Numbered from the stretch's first letter, positions 32,266 through 44,128 are shown. The stretch: 64,000 nt of DNA from Fallopia convolvulus (GCA_964016875.1 OZ024727.1:4736893-4800892), one strand, 5' to 3'. A program made the numbers and translations. The notes: generated from the sequence alone by a model not told the origin.

Positions 32266-32780
32266 AGGAAATCATACTTGATTGTTTTGGTTAAAATTTG
32301 TAAGAATGCATTCACCAAGGAGGTTCTTGAAACTTGTACAAAGATCTAAGAGGTGCAATTAATTTTTGTTTGTACAGCACATTGTCCTTTTTGTCATAAA
32401 CATTACTATTGGTAATTGGTAATCGATCATAACTTAAGAAAATAGGGTCCTTGAACATTTGAAATGTACTATAAACAAGGGCAAAATAAATTCCGGCACT
32501 AGCATGAATTCGTAAACCACCTCTCCGTTGACATATACTTTTTTTTTTTCTTTTAAACACTCTAAGTTGACATGTATAACCAGTGAGATTACTCTCTCTA
32601 AGTGCGAGTAGAAAACTTGTAAAATGCTGATTTGGAAAAAAAAATTAAATAAAAAAGTTTATTAGACAAAAAAAATGACAAATCCCTTGAGTTTAATTTT
32701 CTTCTTTGTCTTGTTCAATTTCTTTTCTTTTTTCCTTTTTTTTTTGTCATTTATCTTTTTATTTTTTTTGAATCTATACG
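32266..32780. other. 3' flank of LURP-one gene, gene-free
   Basis: A probable 3' untranslated region with an AAATAAA-like signal near 32485 is followed by T-rich intergenic DNA. No other gene is seen. Confidence 0.5.
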
Positions 32781-32784
32781 GAAC

Positions 32785-33700
32785 GACGGACTCAGAGAAA
32801 GAATTTGAATTCTTCACTGCCGACTACCAACGAACCAGAACTACCAGAGGACAGAATGACAAACTCGGAGAAAAAATTCCAGTTCTTCACCACCGACACC
32901 CCTGTTACAGGAATATGGGCACGAATTAGCTATAGGAGTTGTGAACCCGGTTTAATCAATTTACATGTTTTAATTAGATCGGTTCAGCATAATGATCGGT
33001 CCGGTTTAGGCTTTCTCCTTCCCCAAGCTTGTTGTAATCGACTATATGTAAATGGCTTGTGCCTGCAAACAGAATCAATCAAATACAAACAAACTTTCCA
33101 ATCTCACAAAACTCTCTCTCAATTACGTTTCTAGGTCACCAATCACCTTCGAATCAACTCTTCTCAAATTCGTAGTTGATTTTAGGCTTGGGACACCAAT
33201 CTTCGGGTTCATTGGAGCTCTTGGATTGGGTTTATCTTCTCAATCGGTTTTCCCATAACAACCCCGTACTTTCCTTTTCTTTTTTCCTTTTATTTGTGAC
33301 CTAATCCAGATTTGGATCTAGATCTGGAAACGTGGTTGCCCTAATTCTCTCTGGTTGTGGTTTTGATTCCTTCTATTCCGATGGTGAAGAATTCAAATTC
33401 TCTCTGGTTTTGGTTCCTTCCTATGTCGGCGGTGAGGAATTTGAATTCATTCTCCGAGTTTGTCATTCCATCCTGATTCTCTATGGTTTTAATTCCTTCC
33501 TATGCCGACAGGGAAGATTTCGAATTCTTTCTCCGAATTTGTTGTTCGTCCCGATTCTCTCCTATGCCGACATTAAAGAATTCCGACCTTCCAAGTCCGC
33601 CGTACCAGAGAGGAAGAGGAGATATGTCGGTGATGAAGAAATCTGAACTCCCGAGTTCATCGTTCAGTCCTGATTGTCTTTCGTTCGGGTCAAAATTATA
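32785..33700. repeat. Element with inverted GAATTCTT/AAGAATTC repeat arms
   Basis: The left arm (32785-32900) reads GACTCAGAGAAAGAATTTGA and CTTCACTGCCGAC. The right part (33375-33680) holds three to four tandem copies of the reverse complement, a CCGATGGTGAAGAATTC..TTCTCCGAGTTTGTC unit of about 80 bp. The middle has no recognisable gene. The same unit occurs at 22190-22440. This looks like a non-autonomous DNA transposon with repeat-rich ends, but no target duplication was identified. Confidence 0.45.
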
Positions 33701-34312
33701 AAAGAGGAAGAAGACAAAAAATTAGAAAAAATATTTTTATTGTTCTTTTATTAAAATTTAATAAAATTATCTAGTTGGCATCCACGTGACACCTAAATGA
33801 AACACTTTAATTCCATGTCAGTGCGTGTACATTCAACTTGAAGAAATTATGGTTAATCGAACAAATTTAGTTGAATTTAGGTGTTTGTTTGAAAATCTCA
33901 AAGTACGGAGAGGTGGTTGACAAAAGTGTGAAAGTTCAAGGGCTTGTTGATGTATTCTGCCTATAAACAATGATATAATGAGTTTAATATGATGAGGAAT
34001 TTCAATTTCTCCAAAAAAAGGGAAATTAACATTTATTTCAGCCTATTCATTCATCATCCACATTATCAATTTATCATCGTCCAGGATAATTCTGTACAAG
34101 CAACATTTGGAGGTCAAGATGGAAGCACTCAAATTTTAAATATGTCAAGAGGATGCATCTAATAAACTCAGGGAAAGAAAAGATTGAAATGGACCAAAAG
34201 TAATATAAAAACTATATCCATTTTAGTAAGTGCAAGTAAGAGGAGATATCATAACGAATTGTGTGTTGTGAGCGCCTTCCATCTTTACTTAGCTAGCTCT
34301 CTACTAGACCTG

Positions 34313-34445
34313 ATCATGGGTCGAGTTATGGGTGGGTGGAGCACTTCCACCACCCGACCCGCGAAATAAATCGTATCACCCGACCCACCCATCACCCACA
34401 GAACCTTTCACCCATATCCGACCCACCCGTCACCCGCGAATTCTA
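34313..34445. repeat. GGGTGGG/ACCCACC repeat fragment
   Basis: ATGGGTCGAGTTATGGGTGG, GGAGCACTTCCACC and a run of CACCCGACCC match, in opposite orientation, the end of the 17283-17900 repeat. It lies directly before the GY3 fragment. Confidence 0.55.
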
Positions 34446-34505
34446 AAATTATAATAAAGTTTTATAAAATTTCAGAATTAATATAAAAAAAAAAGTTAAT
34501 TCTAC

Positions 34506-36000
34506 TTGAGAAATTTTTGGCGGGTCAAAAAGCAAGCCAGTCCTTTCAACGTACAGGAGGTGATCTCTGAGTTACAAGAGATGAAAAAACAGCAAAAGAT
34601 GCTTGAGCAACAGTTAGCTCAACAAGCCTTGAGTGCTCCAAGACCCAATGGTCAATTTCCTAGACAACTTGAAGCTAATCCAAGAGGCCAAGTGAATGCT
34701 ATATCTCAAAGAAGTGGAAGAGAACTTGAAACTCCTCCACCTAAGACTCAAAAGGTGAAGGAGAATGAGTTACAAGAGAAAGAGGTTCTTGAGGAGTTAA
34801 AAGAAGATGAGAAGGAGCCTCCATATGTTCCTCCACCACCATACAAGCCACCTCTACCATTCCCTCAAAGAAGAGCTCAAGCCCAATTGTATCCACAATT
34901 TAGAAAATTTGTGGATGTGTTGAAGAGCTCTACATCAACATTCCTTTCACAGATGCCTTGAAACAAATACCCTCTTATGTGAATTTCTTAAAAGAGATCC
35001 TATCCAACAAGAGGAAGCTTGATGAATGTCAATCCGTGTCTCTAAGCAAGAAGTGCAGTGCTCTTATCCAAAGCAAGCTCCCTCCAAAACTAGAAGATCT
35101 AGGTAACTTTTCTTTCCCTTTTGTTATGATGCTTTATATGACTTATGAGCTAGTGTTAGTATTATTCCCTTATCTATCTGCAAAGAGTTGGGTTTGGGAG
35201 AACCTAGACCTATAGGGATGACACTTTATATGGCGGATAGAGCATCAGTTTGCCCCATAGGAATCATTTGAGGGTGTACCTATTCGTATAGGTAAGTCCT
35301 ATATTCCTGTGGATTTTATTGTGCTTGATATTGATGATGATATGCTTGTCCCAGTCCTTTTGGGAGGACCCTTTCTAGCTATTGCAGGTACCATGATTGA
35401 TGTTAAGCAGGGGGTCCTCTCTTTCACAATAAGTGATGAGAAAATTGAATTTAGTCTTTCTAAAGCAATTAAATAACCTTCTTGTGAGGATGATGATTGC
35501 ATGGTAGATATCATAGACAGGGAAGTTCACGGATCATTGATATCTGTGGTATTTAAGGACCCATTGGAGCTTTGTCTGACTGCTAGTGAGGATCAAGTGG
35601 AGAAAAGAGAGCTATTTGCTGATGTTGCTCAACCTTCTCAACAAGCCGTGGAGGCTAAAAGCCTAGTTGTTGGTGATCCTTCTAAGGACATGAAGGATAA
35701 GCTCCAAAGAAAAAGAAGAAGGATAAGGCAAAAGTTGAGGTCAAGAGTGGAGACAATGTGATGCTTTTTCATGAAAGATCCAGCATGTTTCCAGGGAGCA
35801 AAGGAACAAGATGGTCAGGGGCATACATAGTGACTTGAGTTTTACAAGGAGGAGAAGCTGATCTTTGGCATAAAAACTCGGGGAAATTCAAAGTACAAAG
35901 ACATAGGCTGAAACTTATAGTTGATCCTGATCCGGTTAGGGTGGGTACCAAAGACCCTCCTGACCCGAGTGCTTAAAAGAAGATGGAAGGTCAAGCTAAT
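34506..36000 (+). pseudogene. GY3 gypsy gag/protease fragment, pol deleted
   Basis: The plus strand reads part of a Ty3/gypsy polyprotein in several frames. A Gln/Lys-rich coiled stretch comes first (ELQEMKKQQKMLEQQLAQQ), then QRSGREL and the Pro-rich YVPPPPYKPPLPFPQR block. YPQFRKFVDVL, QIPSYVNFLKEILSNKRKLD and LPPKLEDLGNF follow, and last a protease end (VPVLLGGPFLAIAGTMIDVK). RT, RNase H and most of integrase are missing: after 35500 only a short piece with FPGSKGTRWSGAY, FKVQRHRLKLIVDP and RQPKV remains, which resembles the extreme C-terminus of pol. Frameshifts near 34960 and 35220 and stops break it. It belongs to an Athila/Tat-like group by wording of these motifs. Confidence 0.75.
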
Positions 36001-37449
36001 GACCTTAAACAAGCGTTGCTTAGGAGGCAACCCAAAGTTAGTGTTTTCTTCTCTCTCTTTTATTTTCTACATTTGGGACAATGTAGATTTTAAAATTGGG
36101 GAGGGAAACATGTTTCATGTTAGTTAGATTGCATATAATTGCATGCTAGGTTGCATTTTCATGTTTTAAGTTTTTTTGCATTTGTCTTTGCATAAAAAAA
36201 ATCAGATAAATAACAAAAATACAAAAAAAATCATGCATTCTAGGTGTTATTGAATCCCTTTTAAATGAAAAACCCCTTGTCCTCTTAATTATTCTTTGGA
36301 TAACTCTAAAACCTCGTTACTTGTTTGAATTATAGAAACCTTCATATATGAGCATGATTGTGGATTTGTATGTTTTGCATATAATTGAATGAACACATGT
36401 TATCTTTTGAGATTTTAAGATTATGCTGAAGTTCTAGTCATGTTTAACCTTGTGATATCATATTTTTAGCTTTTCTAGGACTAATTTTCCTCTCTTATCT
36501 TTCTTAAGTGTCTCACTTTGACTTACTACTCTCGAACTTGCGTTTATATATCTATTTTGAGGCTGCTTACATGAGTCTTGCATATGACATTAAAGTGATA
36601 GAGACATTATTTTTCATCAACCTATATTTTTCCCTATCCACACTGCATATTATTCCTTCTTTATGAAGCCCCTTGTTAGCCTTACTAGCCTATTTTTTTG
36701 AGCTCCACAAAATTAAATCCCGAGCCAAATGAGCTTGACCTTTTTGGAAAAATAGGAATTTTTGCTGGTTTTGTTTTATGAAGTTTGAGTGACTTAGGGA
36801 GTTGAGAAGAAGAGTAAGATTGGTGGATGAGTTGAAAAAAATGTGAGTAAAAAGAAAATGAAGGTTAAGTTTCAAAAAAGCCATGAAAAGAATGGGTTGT
36901 GAAGAAAAAATGCAAAAGAAGTATGAGAAAAAGAAACAAAAGAAGTGAGGTAGAGTTGAAAGGTGTGGAAAAAAAGTGAGCTAAAAAGGTTTGTTGGTGT
37001 GATGAAGCTTGATTCCTATTTTTCAGATTCAGCACCACATAACCAAATATTTTCCCTACTTTAATCTTCTCACCTTGGCCACATTACAACCTGTTAAAAG
37101 GCCTCTTGATTTCTTGATGTATACAATGTCCATAACGGCGGAGATTTAGAGCATTGATGCAAGCATATGGTCGTTTAGCGGTCTTAGTTGAGAATTGAAC
37201 GAAAACACTATACCCTAAACACTGAAGTGAGAGAGACGAACACAGTTACCTAGTGAGGTTTAGAATGAATGCATTGTATTGGTCTCTTTGATATCCTAAA
37301 GCATGTGCAATGATTTCAATTTGTGAACTACGAGTCTATTGATTATTGCTTGTCAAAAAATTGAGGTGGAAACTTGGATTGCATTGTCTTGTGGGGTGTT
37401 GAGTTTATTTCTTGCTTGAGGACAAGCAAGGTTCAAGTTTGGGGGATTT
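36001..37449 (+). mobile_element. GY3 3' untranslated region and polypurine tract
   Basis: No gene is supported. GGGACAATGTAGATTTTAAA.TTGGGGAGG at 36075-36104 and GCTTGAGGACAAGCAAGGTT then CAAGTTTGGGGGATTT at 37412-37449 are the stereotyped sequences ahead of the 3' LTR in this gypsy group. The second abuts an LTR start. The stretch between is AT-rich filler. Confidence 0.65.
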
Positions 37450-37695
37450 TGATAGCTTGCATTTTAGAGCGTCTTAGGACATGCATTTAGGACCTTAGTT
37501 TAGTATGTTTTCATGCATTTGTCTTGTGTTTTCTAGTACTTTTAGTTTAGTTTCCGTTATAGATATCTACACACGTATCTTTATTGAGTAACTAAACTAG
37601 TCGACAATTTCAGAATTGTTGACTTCATACGAGAAGTTGTGCCCCCTTAAAATTTGTTCTGCATTCGTCACTGTTTGTACGTAATAATGTGAAAT
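37450..37695 (+). mobile_element. GY3 3' LTR, interrupted by CACTA-2
   Basis: The LTR starts TGATAGCTTGCATTTTAG right after the polypurine tract. Its first bases match the solo LTR at 46619 (TGATAGCTTGCATTTAGG). It is cut at 37695 by the CACTA element, and the sequence after 43428 may be its continuation, though I cannot prove it. Confidence 0.7.
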
Positions 37696-37717
37696 CACTA
37701 CACCATTCTACGGATTT

Positions 37718-38010
37718 AGCGACCACCTCGCTAATGCAAAATATAAAAAAAAACTTTAGCGTCCACGTGAACGCTAATTTAGCGACCACACGTACCATGG
37801 CCTCTAAAATGCCACGGGAAATTGTGGCGCCAAACTTTAGCGACCACATGGACGCTGATATTAGCGTCCATGTGGTCGCTAATATTAGGGTCCACGTGCT
37901 CGCTAATATTAGAGACCACGTGGACGCTAAAGTGGCGCCACAATTTCCCGCGGCTTGGCACCAAACACCCAAGATATTGCCGCTTGTTTGGCCACCACGT
38001 GGACGCTAAA
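37718..38010. repeat. CACTA-2 left subterminal repeats
   Basis: Units such as TAGCGTCCACGTG.ACGCTAA recur in both orientations, and several form complete palindromes (for example at 37838-37880). These are candidate binding sites for the element's second protein. A matching internal cluster at 39040-39175 precedes the TNP2 gene. Confidence 0.75.
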
Positions 38011-38363
38011 CAATTCTTATATATAAACAGCACGCGAACATTCATTTCAGATCAAAAATACCCAACACACATTTCATAGAAGTAGAAGATTTCCGTCGGA
38101 TTTTGCTCGCATTTCGCAAGAGTTGAAGGTTTCCGTCGGATTGGATTGTGCCCGCTTCGATTGTTAGGCATGTAATTAGTTTTTTGTTTCATATAGTAAA
38201 TTATTATCGTAAAAAAAAGTTATAAATGAATATATTAATTACTTTCGCATAAATAGCTGAAAATTTGTACGTAATTGTATTTCGATATTAGTTAATTATA
38301 GAATGAGAACTAAGCTAAGTATAGAATATTGTAATTAGTTTATTATTTTATATAGTAAAATAA

Positions 38364-38905
38364 CTAGCATAAGTACCCGTATCTTGTACGAGTTTAGTTA
38401 AATATAAATTATTTATTTTAAAAATACATTAATTTGACTTTTATGTCAATATGAATAAAATTTACACATAATTTTAATCTAAGATCCAAAAAATTTTCCT
38501 TTACTAAAAGAAAATGAATTAGTTTAGCAACTTTTTAAATTTGTACACATATATTTAAATTTAAAATCTATACATATAATATCAAAAAAAAGTTTAATTG
38601 TAATAATGTAATTTTTCGTTATAAGATTTAAATATATAATTAATAAATATAATATATAACTAATTAAAAAGTAGAATGACATAAGAATGAATGTAAGATT
38701 TAGTTATTAGTTTGTAACAAACCTATATAAAAATAAAATAAAATAATTATAAATATCTTTTTTTAAAATTAGTATTGAATTGTTTTTTTAGAGTGTTAAT
38801 GATTTGGTGTCACATAGGCTAATTGAATATGGAAATGTCATATAGGCGAAATGATTGTGAGGCTGACATGTGTCAAAGAAGTGACTTCGTTAGTATATAT
38901 ATAGA
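38364..38905 (-). mobile_element. Non-autonomous Helitron nested in CACTA-2 (Heli-2)
   Basis: On the minus strand it starts TCTATATATATACTAACG after an A and ends with an inverted pair (CTCGTACAAGATACGGGT), then ACTTATGCTAG before a T. This is the classical Helitron 3' structure. The 5' 120 bp match Heli-1. No coding sequence is present. Confidence 0.75.
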
Positions 38906-39227
38906 TTATTGGAAAACAATGGTGTAAATGATTAGATTAATTACTTTTGTATACATACTTGTAAATTTGTATTTATTTGTAATTTGATATTAGCTAAGTA
39001 TAGAATGATCGAGAAATAATTATAAAACTATATGGATTGCGACCATGTGGACGCTAATTAGCTACCACATGTACACTAATTAGCGTCCACATGGTCGCTA
39101 ATTCTGTGTAAGCGACCATATGGTCGCTAATTAACGTCGACATGGTCGTTAATTGGCGTCCACATGGTCGCTAAATTTGAAAACTCAGATTAAATGGGTG
39201 TACATGCGTATTGCTTTACAGGTAAAA

Positions 39228-41570
39228 ATACGTGAATGGATGTATTTGCGAATTATAGACGGGTTTTTGACCGACCAGTTTGTTGCTGGCGTTGAGTAAT
39301 TTATTGAGTTTTGCAAGTCGATGACGTGGTTTAACCCGCATGAATTATGGTGTCCTTGTGTGAAATGCAAGAATAGGAAACTGATTTCTGTAGATGATGT
39401 GCGTTATCATCTTGTTACAAAGGGTTTTCTTCCTAACTATTACAAGTGGAGTTCACACGGGGAGACGGATGAGATGTATACTGCATTGATGGCTGCATCT
39501 AGGCAGCACGAAGGTTCGAGTGGTTATAATGAGCCGATGCTTGTTCCCGAGTATGAGAATCAAATGGAGCAGACGGTATACGATGGTTTTAATTCGAGAC
39601 CTCAATATACCGACCCCGTAGAAAATGTGGAGGTACGAATCGGGAGGGAGCATTATTTTCCTGAAGCGCCTAATCCCGATGGACAGCTTATGTATGACAT
39701 GTTGGCGGACGCAAATAGACAGTTATGGCATGGATGTGATGTCACCTAGTTGGAGGCAGTGACTGAGCTACTTAGCCTGAAGTCGAAGTTAAGGTTGACA
39801 GAGCGAGGATACGACATGATTTCTGATTTCTGCGAACGCATATCTCATCTTGAGACAACATTACCGGCCACATTCTATGACACAAAAAAACTAGTTGAAG
39901 GTCTTGGTTTATCGTATGAAGTAATAGATTGTTGCCCAAAGTCTTGTATGATATATTGGGGTGCAAATGCTGAGTACGTTTGTTGTAAAATATGTTCACA
40001 TCCTAGATAGAGGCAAGGCAAGACGAAGATCATTCCATACTCTCGCATGTTTTACTTGCCAATCATGCAACGTTGCAAAGGCTATATGCATCAGTGGTTA
40101 TGGCTGAACATATGCGATGGCATGCAGAGCTTGTACAAGAAGATGGCATGCTGCGACACCCGTCAGATGCACAAGCACGAAAACATTTCAATGAAGTGTG
40201 GTCGGATTTCGCCACTGAATCGCGAAATGTAAGACTAGGGTTGTCCACAAACGGTTTCAATCCGTTCGGTTCTTCGGGGCGGCAATATTCTTTGTGGCCT
40301 ATGATTTTGACACCGTACAACCTTCCATCGTCAATGTGCATGCGTGAAGAGGTTATGTTCTAGACAGTTATTGTCCCTGGACCAAAAAGCCCGAAGAAAA
40401 AACCGGTCGTATACTTGCAGCCGCTGATAGCCGAGCTTCAGGGTTTGTGGGTTAATGGGGCGAACACGTACGACACATGGAGGAAGCAAAATTTTGTCAT
40501 GCGTGCGGCTGTACAATGGACTATTAGCGACTTTCCATCATACTCCATGTTGTCGGGTATGTTTTATGCACGTTTCATGGTTCATTAATTATACTCATGT
40601 TATTCATTGAATTTAGGGCATTGACCGATATATGTTTTTGTAGGATAGAGCACTATTGAAAAATACGGTTGTCCTTATTGCATGGAGGACACAGATGCAT
40701 TTTATCTAACCCATGGACACAAAATGTGATGGTTCGATTGTCACAGGAGATTTACAAAAGAAGAACATCGTTTCCGAAACAACAGGACCGATTTCAAAAA
40801 GGGTAAAAGGGAAAGTCATGCCCCCCCGGTACTCCGTGACGGATATGAGATATTAGAAGAGATTGAGAGTATGGGGTTGATGAAGATAATTGAAGTGGGA
40901 GCCGAGTAGCATAATTTCGTAGTAAGTAGGGGTTTGGCTTGGAAGAAGAAAAACATTTTCTGGGACCTACCTTACTGGACAAGTCTGGGTAAGACATAAT
41001 TTAGATGTCATGCACATTGAAAAAAATGTCTTCGATAACCTATTCTTCACCATTATGGACGTTCCGGGAAAGTCGAAAGACAAGTTGAAGGCAAGAAAGG
41101 ATATAAAAGATTTGTGCAAGCGACTAGAGTTGGAACCCGACGAGGAGGACAATAGGTACCCAAAGGCTTATTATAAACTCGATCGTCGTGAAAAGGAAGT
41201 GCTTCTCGAGTGGTTGAGAACCGTGAAATTCCAAGATGGTTATGTTTCTGACTTGAGCCGTTGCATTGACTTGCATAAACTTTGTCTTTTTGGAATGAAG
41301 AGCCATGTTTGTCACGTTTTCATGCAAAGGTTTTTGCATGTCTCTTTTCGAGCATTTCTTGAGGACAAATTTTGGGAGCCTATTGCTCAAGTAAGTGCGT
41401 TTTTCAGAGACCTCACATGTTATGAGCTTAAATCTAAAGTAGTTATGAATTTTCACAAGGAAATACCTGACGATACTCGGTCGGGATGTTGCATACCCAT
41501 TGCTCGTCATCGATCACGTGGGAAGGACCCCAATAGGATCGTGGAGCTCACCGTAGTGAACGACATGTAA
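39228..41570 (+). pseudogene. CACTA-2 TNP2-like transposase, decayed
   Basis: Plus-strand pieces match the En/Spm TNP2 family, the enzyme that cuts and joins the element. The Transpos_assoc domain is at 39230-39450 (REWMYLRIIDGFLT, stop, then CPCVKCKNRKLISVDDVRYH, FLPNYYKWSSHGE). Transposase_21 follows (SKLRLTERGYDMISDF, DCCPKSCMIYWGANAEYVCC, MRWHAELVQEDGMLRHPSDA, RNVRLGLSTNGFNPFG, PMILTPYNLPSSMCM). The C-terminal part is at 41010-41570 (MHIEKNVFDNLFFTIMDVPG, MKSHVCHVFMQRFLHVSF, FFRDLTC). Stops at about 39282, 39747, 40006 and 40361 and a frame change near 40068 inactivate it. One intron (about 40558-40643) is visible. Confidence 0.88.
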
Positions 41571-41639
41571 GTATTTTTCCAATTCCGTCAATTTTTTTAT
41601 TAGCCATTTTAATTATAACATATATTTTGAGAAGTTGTA

Positions 41640-42778
41640 GGTTGGAGCCTTCTCAGGTCGTGTCAAAGTGGTAGATGTTCATGACCACCAACCAGCCTGA
41701 TCATCGAGCTTCGGAGTTCCACCTCGCGAGTGAGGAAACCCGGGCTCGTTGGTTTCAAAATTGGAGGGTAAGATTTTTTTTTTGAGTTATTTTGCAATTT
41801 GTAATATTTACTAATATTTTTTTCCGTTTTAGTCGCACTTCTGTTGGGACGAGACCCATCCCGACATGGATATCGCAACCATCTGTGAGCTATTGGAGAA
41901 GCAAGCCAAGAAACGGTACGATGAGATGGTCGGAAAGTGCTGTCGTAAAAAACACGAGACCGTCTTGGCTAGAGTAGCCGCCTTGGGAGCTATGGATGGC
42001 GGGTTGGAAGGCTGATGCCAAGTTCAAGCAGAAGTGCGAGCGGAACAAGGGGAATCGGAATGCAAATCCGTCCCTCCACCAAGCGGTTCGAGGTCCCACT
42101 GCGATACAAAACGTCTAATGGTAAGTACAATTTTTTTTTGAGTTTAACTATTTTATTTTCAGAATTGTTATTTATTAATAATAATTACACGTACGAATGA
42201 GAAAACGGTCGAGATGTAACACCTCTCGAGTTGCACATCGAGACTAATACGCGGGGCCCAAACCGAGAGTTTATCGACCAATGTTTAGCCGATATCGACG
42301 TAAGTATATTATGTGCTTTCAATTAATAATTTAAATTCCGTTCTCAAATTAGATTAGTTTTTATACAAATGTTTATTTCATAGGCGCGATCCCGGGAGAT
42401 TCTCGCACAGAAGTCCTCCCAGTCCGAACCCCACCATCTTTTCAAGATGAGTGTGAGGCGTTTTTAGAGGCGGCTGGTGGGGTTGGACCGGGGGGAGTTG
42501 TTCCCGGTCTTGGGCGTGCTGCATCGGACTACTATGACCCCAAAGTACTGTTAGGGCCCCGCATGCAGCCTCCCAAGATGGCGGAGATGCAGAAAGAGAA
42601 CGCCTCCATACGTGCACATGTGTCGGAACTCCGAGAGAGTCAACAAGGGACACAAGCGAGCGTAAATGAGCAACGACGATAGATTGAGCTTCTAGAGAAG
42701 TTCATGGAGGACATGTGCAACAAACAAATCGAGTCATCCTCGTCCTATCAGCCACCTCCCCCCGATGGTGTCGCCTAG
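41640..42778 (+). pseudogene. CACTA-2 second gene, plant transposase-24-like
   Basis: This lies downstream of TNP2 on the same strand and resembles the second protein of En/Spm elements (Transposase_24 type), which binds subterminal repeats. Recognised pieces are ASEFHLASEETRARWFQNWR, EKQAKKRYDEMVGKCCRKKH then ETVLARVAALGAMDGGLEG. In a shifted frame come FKQKCERNKGNRNANPSLHQ, LELHIETNTRGPNREFIDQC and a coiled-coil tail (MQKENASIRAHVSELRESQQ). Several GT..AG introns between pieces are plausible (about 41770-41835 and 42120-42205). A frame break near 42010 and at least one stop suggest decay. The tail ends at the TAG at 42776. Confidence 0.7.
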
Positions 42779-42965
42779 ATAGATTAACAAGTTTAGTATT
42801 AGTGTTTTAAGGATTGCAAAATATTTTAAGTATTGTAAAACTTTTTATGAATATTATTATTAATGGATTTTATATTTGTATTTAAGTGTTTTTAAATTTT
42901 AGTAATTAATAGCATAAAATTATTTTTAAAAAATTCTAAAATGCTGGCGGTGGCCACCGCTCCCC

Positions 42966-43066
42966 AATTGTTGAATTCAAGCTTTAGCTAAGGCAAATGG
43001 CAGCGGCCGCCGCTCCCAAATTGTTGAATTCAGGCTTTAGCTAAGGCAATTGGCAGTGGCCGCCGC
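42966..43066. repeat. Two tandem 53-bp units in CACTA-2
   Basis: AATTGTTGAATTCA.GCTTTAGCTAAGGCAA..GGCAG.GGCCGCCGC is repeated at 42966 and 43019. It lies between the second gene and the right subterminal repeats. Confidence 0.85.
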
Positions 43067-43069
43067 ATT

Positions 43070-43420
43070 TTAGGTGGCGACCACCGCATTTAGCGTCCAT
43101 ATGGACGCTAAATCCCGTCTATACTTAGTGTCCACATGGACGCTAATTAGCATCTATATGGGCACTAATTAGCGTCCATATAGACACTAAATCATGATTT
43201 GGATTTAACATCCACGTGGACGCTAAATCCTATGATCGCTAATATTAGCGACCACGTGGTTGCTAATAATCTTTGTGACCAGACTTTTAGAGACCACTAT
43301 ATGGTCCCTAAAAATCTTTGCGACCAGATTTTTAGAGACCACTATATGGTCACTAAATCCATTTAGCGACTAGATTTCTAGTTTTAGCACCACTAACGTG
43401 GTCGCCAAATCCACAGTTTG
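43070..43420. repeat. CACTA-2 right subterminal repeats
   Basis: TTAGCGTCCATATGGACGCTAA-type palindromes and TTAGAGACCACTATATGGTC repeats (43288 and 43333) run up to the right terminus. Confidence 0.75.
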
Positions 43421-43681
43421 CTGTAGTGAATATAGGTATATTGATCTATGGTGTTTGAAATGGCAGATGGTAACTAATCTCATCCCAGAATGTAATTTGG
43501 CTACGGTCAGTATAATATGTAAAAAACTTCAGAAGGGACCAAATTACATGTATGTACCTAGAAGAAATTTTGCATGTGCATGAGTTTTGTGAAAAAGAGG
43601 GTTTTCAACCTAACCTACCATCAACAACTTTTTACATAGATCCCGTCTCTGTGTTTTCGCCCCAATTTCATCTTGATCAAG

Positions 43682-43691
43682 TATAAATAGA
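43682..43691 (+). promoter_or_regulatory. TATA box of defensin-like gene
   Basis: TATAAATAGA lies about 105 bp before the start codon, within 260 bp of the CACTA-2 right end. The core promoter itself is not interrupted. Confidence 0.6.
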
Positions 43692-43786
43692 GGCATTCAA
43701 TTCGCTTGCTTCAATTCACATCAAACAATCAATCAAATCCAGCTAAAGCTTATGACCGATCGAATTGAACAATTAATTCAATAAAA

Positions 43787-44128
43787 ATGGAGAGGAAATG
43801 TATCATCTTCTTCGCTCTCATCCTCATCCTCCTCGCGTCTCGTGAGACCCGAAACCTCCATCTCTCTCTACGTGCTCTACTTTCAGCTTCTTATATATAG
43901 TTTAATGAATTTCGTTCATACATATATTTTGTTGTTTGATTAATGGTTATGGTAGAGGGAAGAATTGAGGTGGAGGCAAGGACGTCTGAATCGCAGAGCA
44001 CCAACTTCGCGGGGATTTGCTTTAGAGACCAGAACTGCGCCTCAATTTGCCGGAATGAAGGCTTCTCCGGCGGCGAATGCCAGATCGCTGACTGGTCGCG
44101 CCTCTGCTACTGTTCTCGCGACGGTTGA
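43787..44128 (+). CDS. Plant defensin-like protein lacking Cys1 and Cys8
   Basis: Two exons, 43787-43841 and 43956-44128, join in phase 1 (GT at 43842, AG at 43954-43955) and give about 75 residues. Exon 1 is a secretion signal (MERKCIIFFALILILLAS). The predicted mature peptide starts near RTSESQS, where family members usually have RTCESQS. The CS-alpha-beta pattern is kept: C-x5-C-x3-C-x9-C-x8-C-x-C, with FRDQ, ASICRNEGFSGGEC and LCYC. The chain stops after CYCSRDG, so the usual last Cys is absent too. In plant defensins Cys1 pairs with Cys8, so both partners of one disulfide are missing and six Cys remain. Defensins are secreted, usually against fungi. Splicing, TATA box and frame look intact. 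A decaying copy is the alternative. Confidence 0.87.

Larger units (their letters stand above)
37696..43428 (+). mobile_element. CACTA transposon with TSD AAT (CACTA-2)
   Basis: The left end reads CACTACACCATTCTACGG and the right end is the complement of CACTACAGCAAACTGTGG. AAT flanks both sides (37693-37695 and 43429-43431), the 3-bp duplication expected. Subterminal TTAGCGACCAC/GTGGTCGCTAA words lie at 37718-38010, 39040-39175 and 43080-43410. Two decayed genes on the plus strand match En/Spm-type TNP2 and a second-ORF protein. Length is 5,733 bp, including a nested Helitron. Confidence 0.92.

Noticed and set aside
37822..38079. ORFs with repeated ATTWTLILAS-type residues near the left end of CACTA-2
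   Set aside because: They come from subterminal DNA repeats in both strands, not from a gene.
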